Of a DNA stretch of 64,000 bases, positions 9,397 through 18,493 are shown piece after piece. The DNA lies in assembly GCF_014288055.1 (NCBI RefSeq), contig NZ_JACOPK010000006.1, forward strand, positions 62,001 to 126,000, given 5' to 3'. The translations under genes and the position numbers were made by a program. Numbering within the stretch: position 1 is the first letter of the stretch; each line of letters starts with the position of its first letter. The stretch comes from Agathobaculum hominis. GTDB taxonomy: Bacteria > Bacillota > Clostridia > Oscillospirales > Butyricicoccaceae. The notes under the pieces are model-generated. The model had not been told where the DNA came from, made no database searches, and saw only the letters and a program-made list of their open reading frames with translations.

Positions 9397-11046
9397 ATGA
9401 GCCCAGTTTTTGTTATCGGACACCGAAACCCGGATACGGACTCGATCTGCTCCGCGATCTGCTATGCCGACCTCAAGCGCAAGCTGACCGGAGAAGAATA
9501 TATCGCCTGCCGCGCAGGCCATGTCAACGCAGAGACCCAATTCGTCCTCGAGCACTTCGGCGTCGAGCCGCCGCGCTATATCGCCTCGTTCGAGCCGCGA
9601 CTGAGCGACGTACAGTACCGCGAGGTCGCAGGCATCGACTCGGAAATGTCGCTGCGCCGCGCGTGGGACTACATGAACGAAAACGACATCCAGACGCTTG
9701 CGGTCGTCGATGAGGACCGCCATCTGAATGGACTGCTGACGCTGAGCGACATCGCGCGCTTTTACATGGAGGATCAGGACGCGAACGCGCTGGCCGAGGC
9801 AAAGACCAGCTACCGCAATCTGGTCGATGTTCTGGACGGCACGCTCGTCAACGGCGAGCTCGAGCAGCCGTTCGAGCAGGGCCGCGTCGTTGTTGCGGCG
9901 GCGAACCCGGATGTTCTCGAGGACTACATCGCGCCGAACGACATGGTCATCCTCGGAAACCGCTACGAGAGCCAGCTGTGCGCCATCGAAATGAACGCCG
10001 GCTGCATCATCATCGGCCTCGGCGCCAAGGTCTCGCGCACCATCCGCAAGCTCGCCTCGGAAAACGGCGTTTCCATCATCGCAACGCCGCTCGATACATA
10101 TACCTGCGCCAAGGTCATCAGCCAGGCGGTTCCGGTGCGTCATGTCATGCGCCGCAAGGGTCTGATCACCTTCGAACCGGAGGAGAACGTCGAGGACGTC
10201 AAGCGCACGGTTTCCAAAAAGCGCATCCGCTACTATCCGCTGCTCGACGAGCAGGGCCGCTACATCGGCATGTTCTCGCAGCGCAATCTGCTCGATCTGG
10301 AGCGGCCGAACGTCATCCTTGTCGATCACAACGAACGCGATCAGGCCGCCGAGGGCATCCGCTCGACCAACATCGTCGAGATCATCGACCATCACCGCAT
10401 CGACTCGGTCGAGACGAGCGGGCCGATCTATTTCCGCAATCAGCCGCTCGGCTGCACCGCGACCATCATCACCCAGATGTATCACGAAAAGAACATCGAA
10501 ATCGAGCCGAAGATCGCGGGCCTGCTGTGCTCGGCGATCCTGTCGGACACGCTGATGTTCCGTTCGCCGACCTGCACGCCGCTCGACCGCATGGCGGCCG
10601 AGGAGCTGGCGAAGATTGCGGGTCTGAACATCAGGGAGTATGCGTCTGAGATGTTCCGCTCGAGCTCGCGCCTGCGCGACCGCTCGATGGACGAGCTGTT
10701 CCACATGGACTTCAAGTATTTCCAGGTGCAGGACCGCAAGATCGCGATCTCGCAGATCACGAGCGTGAGCGAGGACGAGCTGTCCGGCATCCGGGACAAG
10801 ATGCTCGAATATATGGAAAGCTGCCTCAAGACGAGCGGACTGTCCATGCAGTTCGCCATGCTGACCAACATCATCGAGGAAAAGACCGAGCTGCTCTATG
10901 TCGGCAAGGGCGCGCAGGAGCTTGTCCGCATGGCATTCAAGAAGGAGTGCGGCGAGCATTCGGTCGTGCTGCCCGGCGTAGTCAGCCGCAAAAAGCAGAT
11001 GGTAACGCCGCTGCTCGGCGCGATGGAGGAGGAAGCAGGACTCTGA
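9397..11046 (+). CDS. ppaC: Manganese-dependent inorganic pyrophosphatase with CBS and DRTGG domains
   Basis: Family II (DHH) pyrophosphatase that hydrolyses PPi, with a regulatory insert. The N-terminal DHH part starts VIGHRNPDTDSICSAI. The insert (about residues 70-300) holds a CBS motif, a DRTGG-type segment around PNDMVILGNR, and a second CBS motif. The catalytic domain then resumes with ILVDHNERDQ and EIIDHHRID, followed by DHHA2. At 549 residues it matches CBS-PPases, which are typically inhibited by AMP/ADP and activated by ATP or diadenosine polyphosphates. In a cell whose glycolysis uses PPi (see 39023 and 55473), regulated rather than constant PPi hydrolysis makes sense. Confidence 0.95.
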   Translation: MSPVFVIGHRNPDTDSICSAICYADLKRKLTGEEYIACRAGHVNAETQFVLEHFGVEPPRYIASFEPRLSDVQYREVAGIDSEMSLRRAWDYMNENDIQTLAVVDEDRHLNGLLTLSDIARFYMEDQDANALAEAKTSYRNLVDVLDGTLVNGELEQPFEQGRVVVAAANPDVLEDYIAPNDMVILGNRYESQLCAIEMNAGCIIIGLGAKVSRTIRKLASENGVSIIATPLDTYTCAKVISQAVPVRHVMRRKGLITFEPEENVEDVKRTVSKKRIRYYPLLDEQGRYIGMFSQRNLLDLERPNVILVDHNERDQAAEGIRSTNIVEIIDHHRIDSVETSGPIYFRNQPLGCTATIITQMYHEKNIEIEPKIAGLLCSAILSDTLMFRSPTCTPLDRMAAEELAKIAGLNIREYASEMFRSSSRLRDRSMDELFHMDFKYFQVQDRKIAISQITSVSEDELSGIRDKMLEYMESCLKTSGLSMQFAMLTNIIEEKTELLYVGKGAQELVRMAFKKECGEHSVVLPGVVSRKKQMVTPLLGAMEEEAGL

Positions 11047-11125
11047 GACCTGTCAGACGGCTGCATCACATCAAACAGAGGAAATTTTTGACGGCGTACC
11101 CGCCGTTCTCAGGAGAAAAAAGCAA

Positions 11126-11611
11126 ATGATCAATATCGTTCTGGTCGAGCCGGAGATCCCGCAGAACACCGGCAACATCGCGCGCACCTGCGCGGCGACG
11201 GGCTGCGTGCTGCATCTGGTCGAACCGCTCGGCTTTCAGCTCGACGACAGGCGCATGAAGCGCGCCGGTCTGGACTACTGGCACCTGCTCGATGTCCGTA
11301 TGTACAAAAATCTGGAGGATTTTTTTGAAAAGAACCCGGACGGACGGTACTTCTACGCGACGACCAAGGCACCTCACGCCTATCATGAGGTCGAGTACCG
11401 CGACGGCGACTACCTGATGTTCGGCAGGGAGACGCGCGGTCTGCCCGAGCCGCTCCTCGTCGAGCACCCCGAGCGCTGCGTGCGCATTCCGATGCGCGAG
11501 GGCGCGCGAAGCCTCAATCTGTCCAACTCGGTCGCTGTCCTCGTTTTCGAGGCGCTGCGTCAGACCGGCTTTGAAAATCTGAAGCTTGCCGGACCGTTTC
11601 CGCAGGCATAA
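11126..11611 (+). CDS. trmL: tRNA (cytidine/uridine(34)-2'-O)-methyltransferase TrmL
   Basis: SPOUT-class SAM methyltransferase that 2'-O-methylates the wobble base of leucine tRNAs. The 161 residues include the N-terminal NIVLVEPEIPQNTGNIARTC signature, the knot-forming LMFGRETRGLPEPLL, and IPMREGARSLNLSNSVAVL at the SAM site. Length is exactly that of the family. Spacing of 79 nt after the pyrophosphatase and 11 nt before the DegV gene suggests a shared transcript. Confidence 0.95.
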   Translation: MINIVLVEPEIPQNTGNIARTCAATGCVLHLVEPLGFQLDDRRMKRAGLDYWHLLDVRMYKNLEDFFEKNPDGRYFYATTKAPHAYHEVEYRDGDYLMFGRETRGLPEPLLVEHPERCVRIPMREGARSLNLSNSVAVLVFEALRQTGFENLKLAGPFPQA

Positions 11612-11622
11612 AGGAGAAAAAT

Positions 11623-12501
11623 ATGGAGAAGATACATATTCTGACGGATTCCTCGTCCGATATCCCGCAGGCCCTCGTAGAGCAGCACGGCATCGAGATT
11701 GTGCCCATCATGCTCAGCCACGGCGGCCGCACCTTCCGCGAGTATTATGACATCACCCCGGCGGAATGCTGCAGGCTGCTCGAGGAGAGCGACGAGATCC
11801 CGAGCACTGCGATGGCAACGCCTGCGGTGTTCCTCGAATCGTACAACCGCGCGTTCGAGCGCGGCTGCACCCACCTCATCGGCGTTATCATCAACGGCAG
11901 CGGCTCGGGCACCTATCAGGCGGCCTGCCTTGCGAAGGGAATGTTCGAGGAGGAGCACGGCGAGGGCGCGATGGTCATCGAGGTGTTCGACTCGCGCACC
12001 TATACCTACATCTATGGACACATTGTCGTCAAGGCGGCCGAGATGCGCGAGCAGGGCGAAAGCTTTGAGGCGATCACGAGCGTCATCCGCAGCCGGCTGA
12101 GCCGCGTCGAGGCGTATCTCGGCGTGTACACGCTCAAATATCTCAAGAAATCCGGCCGTATTTCGGGCGGCGCGGCGTTCGTCGGCGAGGCGCTCGGCCT
12201 CAAGCCGATCAGCTTTGTCTACGACGGCGCGGTCAAGGTCTGCGACAAGGTGCGCGGCGAAAAGGCGCTCGCGGCAGGCATCTGCAAAAAGGTCGCCGCC
12301 CGCGTGCAGCAGCCGGAAAAGCAGACCGGCATCCTGCTCTATGGCGATGTGCCCGAGGAGCGTCTGGCCGAGGTCGAAAAGCGCATGCGCGAGGAGATCG
12401 GCTTCAAGGACGTCGTCCGCTGTGCGATCGGCCCGTCCGTTCTGAGCAATACCGGCCCGCTCGCCATCGCTGTTGCGTACTACGGCGCGCCGCGCGAGTA
12501 A
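11623..12501 (+). CDS. DegV family fatty-acid-binding protein
   Basis: EDD-fold DegV protein. Members bind fatty acids (FakB type) and hand them to the kinase FakA for phospholipid synthesis. The start ILTDSSSDIPQ, the segment PSTAMATPAVFLE (FakB-like SQP region) and the later YLKKSGRISGGAAFVGEALGLKPI are typical. Size (292 residues) is normal. No fakA (dhaK-like) gene is nearby, so the assignment as a FakB rests on family only. Confidence 0.9.
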   Translation: MEKIHILTDSSSDIPQALVEQHGIEIVPIMLSHGGRTFREYYDITPAECCRLLEESDEIPSTAMATPAVFLESYNRAFERGCTHLIGVIINGSGSGTYQAACLAKGMFEEEHGEGAMVIEVFDSRTYTYIYGHIVVKAAEMREQGESFEAITSVIRSRLSRVEAYLGVYTLKYLKKSGRISGGAAFVGEALGLKPISFVYDGAVKVCDKVRGEKALAAGICKKVAARVQQPEKQTGILLYGDVPEERLAEVEKRMREEIGFKDVVRCAIGPSVLSNTGPLAIAVAYYGAPRE

Positions 12502-12601
12502 AGAAAATTGTGAAAAATGTAGAATATTTTCCGGTTTTTCGGCGCAAAACGCAAAAATCCTCTAAAACGTTGCCGAAAGGTGAGGTTTTTCTCAAATTTG
12601 C

Positions 12602-12630
12602 TTGCGAACAGGGCGGATTACGAGTATAAT
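12602..12630 (+). promoter_or_regulatory. Promoter of the pgk glycolytic operon
   Basis: TTGCGA and TATAAT are spaced by 17 nt, leaving a 100-nt AT-rich leader that contains a small GATAATA/TATTATC hairpin around 12680. The 233-nt gap after the DegV gene holds nothing else I recognise. Confidence 0.75.
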
Positions 12631-12734
12631 TTTGTAGTGGAAACGGAATTCTTTCGTTAAGAAATTTCGTTATTTGGGATAATACAATATTATCAGCTGT
12701 ATTACAGACTTTTCACTAAGGAGAGGGATATACT

Positions 12735-13937
12735 ATGCAGTACAACAAGAAGAGCGTCGAGGATATCGACGTTTCCGGCAAGAAGGTTATCGTTCGCTGC
12801 GACTTCAATGTTCCGCAGGACGAGAACGGCAACATTACCGACGACAAGCGCATCCGCGCATCTCTCGAGACCATCAACTACCTGCTGAGCCACAACGCAG
12901 CAGTCATCCTGTGCTCTCATCTGGGCCGCCCGAAGGGCGAGGTTAACATGAAGTACTCGCTGGCTCCGGTTGCAAAGCGCCTGTCCGAGCTGCTCGGTCA
13001 GGAGGTCAAGCTCGCAAAGGACGTTGTAGGCGAGGACGCAAAGAAGCTGGCTTCCGAGGTTCAGCCGGGCCACGCTGTCCTGCTCGAGAACGTTCGTTTC
13101 GAGAAGGGCGAGACCAAGAATGACGCAGCTCTGGCAAAGGCTATGGCCGACATGGCTGAGATCTACGTCAACGACGCCTTCGGCACCGCACACCGCGCAC
13201 ACGCTTCCACCGCAGGCATCGCAGATTACCTGCCGGCTGTATGCGGCTTCCTCATCAAGAAGGAGATCTCCATCATGGGCAAGGCTCTGAGCGACCCGGC
13301 TCGTCCGTTCGTTGCTATCCTGGGCGGCGCCAAGGTCTCCGACAAGCTGGCCGTTATCGAGAACCTGATCGACAAGTGCGATACCATCATCATCGGCGGC
13401 GGCATGGCATACACGTTCCTCGCAGCCAAGGGCTACGGCATCGGCAAGTCTCTGTTTGATGCAGAAAAGGTTGACTACTGCAAGGACATGATGAACAAGG
13501 CTGAGACCAAGGGCGTCAAGCTGCTCCTGCCGGTCGATACCGTTGTTGCCGCTTCGTTCCCGAACCCCATCAACGCAGCTATCGACGTTAAGACCGTCTC
13601 CGTCGATGCAATTCCTGCCGACATGGAGGGCATGGACATCGGCGAAAAGACGCGCGAGCTCTTTGCTGACGCTGTAAAGTCCGCCAAGACTGTTGTCTGG
13701 AACGGTCCTATGGGCGTTTTCGAGAATCCCACCCTTGCCAAGGGCACCATTGCCATGGCACAGGCACTGGCTGACTCCTCCGCTACCACTATCGTCGGCG
13801 GCGGCGACTCCGCAGCAGCCTGCGAGCAGCTGGGCTTTGCAGACAAGATCACCCATATCTCCACCGGCGGCGGCGCTTCTCTGGAGTTCCTCGAGGGCAA
13901 GGAACTGCCGGGCATCGCGTGCCTGCTCAATAAGTAA
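12735..13937 (+). CDS. pgk: Phosphoglycerate kinase
   Basis: Transfers phosphate between 1,3-bisphosphoglycerate and ADP. The 400 residues have the N-terminal VRCDFNVPQDENGNI substrate site, the hinge and GGAKVSDKLAVIENL, the nucleotide-binding GPMGVFENP, and the C-terminal GGGDSAAACEQ. Length is typical. AGGAGAGGG precedes the ATG. The gene uses GCT/GTT/TCT-type codons more freely than the surrounding genes, as expected for a highly expressed gene. No gapA lies upstream; the cluster starts at pgk. Confidence 0.98.
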   Translation: MQYNKKSVEDIDVSGKKVIVRCDFNVPQDENGNITDDKRIRASLETINYLLSHNAAVILCSHLGRPKGEVNMKYSLAPVAKRLSELLGQEVKLAKDVVGEDAKKLASEVQPGHAVLLENVRFEKGETKNDAALAKAMADMAEIYVNDAFGTAHRAHASTAGIADYLPAVCGFLIKKEISIMGKALSDPARPFVAILGGAKVSDKLAVIENLIDKCDTIIIGGGMAYTFLAAKGYGIGKSLFDAEKVDYCKDMMNKAETKGVKLLLPVDTVVAASFPNPINAAIDVKTVSVDAIPADMEGMDIGEKTRELFADAVKSAKTVVWNGPMGVFENPTLAKGTIAMAQALADSSATTIVGGGDSAAACEQLGFADKITHISTGGGASLEFLEGKELPGIACLLNK

Positions 13938-14045
13938 TAAACGCTTTATACCGGGGCGCGCGAACGCCGCGCTCCGTATAAATACATAAAGGATAAGGAC
14001 GAACAAGAGAAAATCGTCTGAATTTTTGAAAGGGGTATATCCAAA

Positions 14046-14816
14046 ATGAATCGCAGATACCGTAAGACCATCATTGCCGGCAACTGGAAGATGAACAAGA
14101 CTCCGGCAGAGGCAAAGGCTCTGATCGAGGAGATGAAGCCGCTCCTCTCCAAGACCAAGTGGTGCGAGATGGTTCTTTGCGTACCGTTCACCGATATCCA
14201 GGCTGCTGTAAAGGCTGCCAAGGGTTCCAAGATCGCTATCGGCGCTGAGAACATGCACTTCGAGAAGTCCGGCGCATTCACCGGCGAGATCTCCGCTGAC
14301 ATGCTCAAGGAGCTGGGCGTCAAGTACGTTATCATCGGCCACTCCGAGCGCCGTCAGTACTTCAACGAGACCGACGAGGCATGCGGCAAGAAGGTTCAGG
14401 TTGCTCTCGAGAACGGCCTGCGCCCGATCCTGTGCGTTGGCGAGTCCCTGACCGAGCGCGAGCAGGACGTTACCATGGAAGTTATCCGCAAGCAGATCAA
14501 GATCGCTCTGCAGAACGTAGCTGTTGAGGACATCAAGAAGGTCGTCATCGCTTACGAGCCGATCTGGGCGATCGGTACCGGCAAGACCGCTACCGCAGAG
14601 CAGGCTAACGAGGTTTGCTCCGCAATCCGTGACTGCCTGCGCGAGAAGTACGGCGCACGCGCTGCCCGCGGCATCACCATCCAGTACGGCGGCTCCATGA
14701 ACGCTAAGAACGCTTCCGAGCTGCTGGCTCAGCCGGACGTTGACGGCGGCCTCATCGGCGGTGCATCTCTGAAGAGCGCAGACTTCGCTACTATCGTAGA
14801 AGCAGCTAATCAGTAA
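14046..14816 (+). CDS. tpiA: Triosephosphate isomerase
   Basis: Interconverts glyceraldehyde-3-phosphate and dihydroxyacetone phosphate. The catalytic set is complete: Lys in AGNWKMNKT, His in IIGHSERRQYF, Glu in AYEPIWAIGTGKT. The phosphate loop is YGGSMNAKN. At 256 residues the length is standard. It lies 108 nt after pgk in the same operon, with its own ribosome site (GAAAGGGG). Confidence 0.98.
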   Translation: MNRRYRKTIIAGNWKMNKTPAEAKALIEEMKPLLSKTKWCEMVLCVPFTDIQAAVKAAKGSKIAIGAENMHFEKSGAFTGEISADMLKELGVKYVIIGHSERRQYFNETDEACGKKVQVALENGLRPILCVGESLTEREQDVTMEVIRKQIKIALQNVAVEDIKKVVIAYEPIWAIGTGKTATAEQANEVCSAIRDCLREKYGARAARGITIQYGGSMNAKNASELLAQPDVDGGLIGGASLKSADFATIVEAANQ

Positions 14817-14872
14817 TTAAATCGCGTAGATCGCGGTAACGGGAAGTCCTCCCGCGCTAATCGCGAAGAGGG

Positions 14873-14903
14873 GGGGCAGCGACAGGTATCGTTGCCCCTT
14901 TCT
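14873..14903 (+). terminator. Hairpin between tpiA and gpmI
   Basis: A 10-bp stem GGGGCAGCGA/TCGTTGCCCC with a short T-stretch lies 56 nt after tpiA. It may partly terminate or set the tpiA to gpmI expression ratio. Confidence 0.55.
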
Positions 14904-14936
14904 GTCCGTTTTCACTTCTGAAAAGGAGTCACAAGA

Positions 14937-16700
14937 ATGATTAAAAAGACCACCGCGCCGGGCGCTTCCGACGCAGCAGAAAAGGCTGTACCGGTAAACG
15001 TTCTGGCGGATCCGGTCGTTGTCAAGGCTGAGGAGCCGGCCAAGCCGAAGCGCAGCCGCAAGACCAAGGCTGAGGCAGAGGGCGCAGCAAAGCCGGCAGC
15101 CAAGCGCGGCCGCAAGCCCGCCGCAAAGACGACGGCCGAGAAAAAGACCTCGACCCGCAGGAGCACTGCCAAGAAGGCGGAAGGCCCGAAGAAGCCGACC
15201 GCTCTGATCATCATGGACGGCTTCGGCCACCGTGCGGAGAAGAAGGGCAATGCGATCGAGGCCGCAAACAAGCCGAATCTCGACCGGATCTTCTCTGAAA
15301 ATCCGCTGACCTATATCGGCGCATCCGGTCTGGACGTCGGTCTGCCGGACGGCCAGATGGGCAACTCCGAGGTCGGTCACACCAATATCGGTGCAGGCCG
15401 CATCGTATATCAGGAGCTGACCCGCATCACCAAGGCGATTCAGGACGGCGATTTCTTCGAGAACCCGGCTCTGATGAGCGCCATCAACCAGTGCAAGTGG
15501 TTCGATTCCACCCTGCACATCTTCGGCCTCCTGTCCGACGGCGGCGTTCACTCCCACATTGACCATATGTTCGCGCTGCTCGAGCTCGCGCGCCGCAACG
15601 GTCTGCGCAAGGTATGCTTCCACTGCTTCATGGACGGCCGCGACACGCCGCCGCAGTCCGGCATCGAGTATATCGACCGCCTGCAGGCCAAGATCGACGC
15701 CGTCGAGGTCGGCTGCATCGCGACCGTATCCGGCCGCTACTACGCAATGGACCGCGACAACCGCTGGGACCGCGTAGAGAAGGCATACAAGGCGATCGCG
15801 CTCGGCGAGGGCGAGCACGCCGCTTCCGCGCATGAGGCGATGGAGAAGTCCTACGCCGCAGGCGTTACCGACGAGTTCGTCGTTCCGGTCATCGTGACCG
15901 AGGGCGCGACCGTCCGCGACGATGACGCGATCATCTTCGCAAACTTCCGCCCCGACCGCGCACGCGAGATCACCCGTGCCTTCGTCGATCCGGAATTCAC
16001 CGGCTTCGAGCGCGTACAGCCTAAGATCCATTATGTCTGCATGACGCAGTATGATGCGACCATCCCGGGCGTAGAGATCGCCTTCAAGCCGCAGAGCCTC
16101 AAGAACACCTTCGGTGAGTATATCTCCGATCTGGGCATGACCCAGCTGCGCATTGCTGAGACCGAGAAGTACGCACACGTTACGTTCTTCTTCAACGGCG
16201 GCGTCGAGAAGGAGTATCCGGGCGAGGACCGTGCTCTGGTTCCGTCTCCCAAGGTCGCAACTTATGACCTTCAGCCGGAGATGAGCGAGCCGGCTGTCAC
16301 CGAGGAGTGCGTCAAGCGCATCCTGTCCGGCAAGTACGACGTTATCATCTTGAACTTCGCAAACTGCGACATGGTCGGCCATACCGGCGTGTTCGAGGCA
16401 GCCGTCAAGGCGATCGAAGCGACCGACGACGGCGTAGGCAAGGTCGTTGACGCGATCCTCAAGATGGGCGGTCAGTGCCTGATCACCGCCGACCACGGCA
16501 ACGTTGACCAGATGCTCGACGCAGACGGCGTTACCCCGTTCACCGCTCACTCCACCAACCCCGTGCCGCTCGTTATGGTCGGCCACGAGGGCAAGCTGGC
16601 GGACGGCGGCGTTCTGGCGGATCTGGCTCCCACCATGCTCGACATGATGGGCCTGCCGCAGCCGGCCGAGATGACGGGCCACAGCCTGCTGGTAAAGTAA
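14937..16700 (+). CDS. gpmI: Cofactor-independent phosphoglycerate mutase with a basic H1-like N-terminal tail
   Basis: Interconverts 3- and 2-phosphoglycerate. From residue 87 the protein is a normal iPGM: LIIMDGFGH metal site, NSEVGHTNIGAGR with the phosphorylated Ser, FHCFMDGRDTPP, RYYAMDRDNRW, and ITADHGNVDQM with THSTNPVP-like AHSTNPVPLV. Family members are about 505-515 residues; this one is 587 because of an N-terminal extension rich in Ala, Lys, Arg and Pro. Residues 30-86 hold 21 Lys/Arg, with KPKRSRKTK and AKRGRKPAAK resembling histone-H1/AlgP repeats and AT-hook cores. The tail is in frame, preceded by AAAAGGAG and ATG, and has no alternative start with a ribosome site at the core, so it appears to be translated. 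Confidence 0.95.
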   Translation: MIKKTTAPGASDAAEKAVPVNVLADPVVVKAEEPAKPKRSRKTKAEAEGAAKPAAKRGRKPAAKTTAEKKTSTRRSTAKKAEGPKKPTALIIMDGFGHRAEKKGNAIEAANKPNLDRIFSENPLTYIGASGLDVGLPDGQMGNSEVGHTNIGAGRIVYQELTRITKAIQDGDFFENPALMSAINQCKWFDSTLHIFGLLSDGGVHSHIDHMFALLELARRNGLRKVCFHCFMDGRDTPPQSGIEYIDRLQAKIDAVEVGCIATVSGRYYAMDRDNRWDRVEKAYKAIALGEGEHAASAHEAMEKSYAAGVTDEFVVPVIVTEGATVRDDDAIIFANFRPDRAREITRAFVDPEFTGFERVQPKIHYVCMTQYDATIPGVEIAFKPQSLKNTFGEYISDLGMTQLRIAETEKYAHVTFFFNGGVEKEYPGEDRALVPSPKVATYDLQPEMSEPAVTEECVKRILSGKYDVIILNFANCDMVGHTGVFEAAVKAIEATDDGVGKVVDAILKMGGQCLITADHGNVDQMLDADGVTPFTAHSTNPVPLVMVGHEGKLADGGVLADLAPTMLDMMGLPQPAEMTGHSLLVK

Positions 16701-16708
16701 ATCCCCCT

Positions 16709-16800
16709 TGGATACCAAAAAAGTTCCCGAGGAAACTTTTTCGGATAACCCGCGCCGCGTGCGCGGCGCAGCGGAAATGCTGCTTCCGGTATTTCTGCTG
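16709..16800 (+). repeat. Partial hairpin-array element after gpmI
   Basis: Three adjacent hairpins: AAAAAGTT/AACTTTTT (same core GTTCCC-GGAAAC as the third hairpin of copies 1 and 3), CCGCGCCGCG/CGCGGCG, and GCGGAAATGCTGCTTCCGG. They fill the gpmI-eno gap. Confidence 0.5.
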
Positions 16801-16844
16801 TTTGAATGCCAACCATTTATTTTAATATAAAAGGAGTAAGAATT

Positions 16845-18164
16845 ATGAAGGGCTACATTGAAATTGTTGATGTAATCGGCCGCGAGATCATGGACTCCCG
16901 TGGCAACCCGACCGTAGAGGTTGAGGTTTACGTTGAGGGCGACACCGGCGCATACATGGGCCGCGCTGCTGTTCCGTCCGGCGCTTCCACCGGTATCTTC
17001 GAGGCTTGCGAGCTGCGCGACGGCGACAAGTCCCGCTACAACGGCAAGGGCGTTCTGAAGGCTGTTGACGCTGTCAACGGCGAGATCGCTGAGGTCGTTA
17101 TCGGCATGAACGCTCTCGACCAGCAGGCGATCGACAAGGCTATGATCGAGGCTGACGGCACCCCGAACAAGACCAAGTTCGGCGCAAACGCTATCCTCGG
17201 CGTATCTCTGGCAGTTGCAAAGGCAGCAGCTGAGGCTCTGTCCCTGCCGCTTTACAACTACATCGGCGGCTGCAACGCCAAGACCCTGCCGATGCCGATG
17301 ATGAACATCCTCAACGGCGGCGCTCACGCTACCAACAACGTTGAGATCCAGGAATTCATGATCATGCCGGTTTCCGCTCCGTCTTTCCGCGAGGCTCTGC
17401 GCCGCTGCGCTGAGGTATTCCATCAGCTCAAGACCACCCTCAAGGAGAACGGCACCCCGGCTGCAGGTGTTGGCGACGAGGGCGGCTACGCTCCGAACCT
17501 GAAGAAGGACGAGGACGCTCTGAAGGTTATCGTTCAGGCAATCGAAGAGGCTGGCTACAAGCCGGGTGAGGACTTCATGATCGCGATCGACGCTGCTTCC
17601 TCCGAGTGGTGGAACGACGAGGAGAAGTGCTATATCCAGCCGAAGTCCGGCAAGAAGCTGACCCAGAAGCAGCTGGTCAACATGTGGAAGACCTTCGCTG
17701 ACAAGTACCCGATCATCTCCCTCGAGGACGGCATGGCTGAGGAAGACTGGGAAGGCTGGGCTATGCTGACCAAGGCTCTGGGCGACAAGATCCAGCTGGT
17801 CGGCGACGACCTGTTCGTTACCAACACCGCTCGTCTGTCCAAGGGCATCGAGCTGGGCGTTGCTAACTCCATCCTGATCAAGGTTAACCAGATCGGCTCT
17901 CTGACCGAGACCCTGGACGCGATCCAGATGGCGAACCGCGCAGGCTACACCGCTGTCGTTTCTCACCGCTCCGGCGAGACCGAGGACGCTACCATCGCTG
18001 ACATCGCTGTTGCTCTGAATGCAGGCCAGATCAAGACCGGCGCTCCGTCCCGTACCGACCGCGTTGCGAAGTACAATCAGCTGCTCCGCATCGAGGAAGA
18101 GCTGGGCGAGGACGTTGCACAGTTCCTCGGCAAGAAGGCTTTCTTCAACCTCAAGAACAAGTAA
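16845..18164 (+). CDS. eno: Enolase
   Basis: Dehydrates 2-phosphoglycerate to phosphoenolpyruvate. The 439 residues show MDSRGNPTVEVEV, AAVPSGASTG, the Mg2+ ligands in AIDAASSEWW, SLEDGMAEEDWEGW and LVGDDLFVTN, the catalytic Lys in ILIKVNQIGS and the SHRSGETED loop. The start is the ATG at 16845 with AAAGGAG 7 nt upstream. It is the last gene of the pgk-tpiA-gpmI-eno cluster. Codon choice is again that of a highly expressed gene. Confidence 0.98.
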   Translation: MKGYIEIVDVIGREIMDSRGNPTVEVEVYVEGDTGAYMGRAAVPSGASTGIFEACELRDGDKSRYNGKGVLKAVDAVNGEIAEVVIGMNALDQQAIDKAMIEADGTPNKTKFGANAILGVSLAVAKAAAEALSLPLYNYIGGCNAKTLPMPMMNILNGGAHATNNVEIQEFMIMPVSAPSFREALRRCAEVFHQLKTTLKENGTPAAGVGDEGGYAPNLKKDEDALKVIVQAIEEAGYKPGEDFMIAIDAASSEWWNDEEKCYIQPKSGKKLTQKQLVNMWKTFADKYPIISLEDGMAEEDWEGWAMLTKALGDKIQLVGDDLFVTNTARLSKGIELGVANSILIKVNQIGSLTETLDAIQMANRAGYTAVVSHRSGETEDATIADIAVALNAGQIKTGAPSRTDRVAKYNQLLRIEEELGEDVAQFLGKKAFFNLKNK

Positions 18165-18190
18165 TTTTTTACAGCTTGTAAAAAATGATA

Positions 18191-18231
18191 AAAAGCAGGA
18201 CGTCTCTTTATCGGAGGCGTCCTGTTTTTTT
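18191..18231 (+). terminator. Terminator of the glycolytic operon
   Basis: CAGGACG/CGTCCTG with inner CTC/GAG pairing, followed by seven T, 31 nt after the eno stop. Confidence 0.85.
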
Positions 18232-18458
18232 CTGATACTGGTAAAAATAACGAGAATATTCCTGTGAGAAAAAATTATTTTTCTCCCGGGATGCCCTTGT
18301 GAAATGGTTGTTACTAAGGGTCGGAAAAGGTCGGATTTTTCAGGATACAGGGTCAGTGCGCGGAATAAACGAAGAGAAAAATGGTGAAGGAGGATGCAGA
18401 AAATGGAGATAAAAAATTCTCATCCTGCCTGCCGGAGCCGAATTGCCATAAAATGCGG
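18232..18458. other. Non-coding spacer, nothing recognised
   Basis: About 230 nt of lower-GC sequence between the eno terminator and the candidate small-RNA promoter. It has a GAGAAAAAA/TTTTTTCTC-type hairpin near 18266-18292. I see no convincing gene: short open frames lack a ribosome site with sensible coding bias. Confidence 0.5.
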
Positions 18459-18487
18459 TTGACGGCTGATACGGTTTGTGATAAGAT
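18459..18487 (+). promoter_or_regulatory. Promoter of a candidate small RNA
   Basis: TTGACG and TAAGAT are separated by 17 nt. No protein-coding gene follows on this strand before the strong terminator at 18547. Confidence 0.5.
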
Positions 18488-18493
18488 GCGGAC

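Noticed and set aside
14817..17966. A 1049-codon minus-strand frame opposite gpmI and eno
   Set aside because: Same shadow effect: the forward genes match their families completely, and the antisense frame has no ribosome site or recognisable domain.
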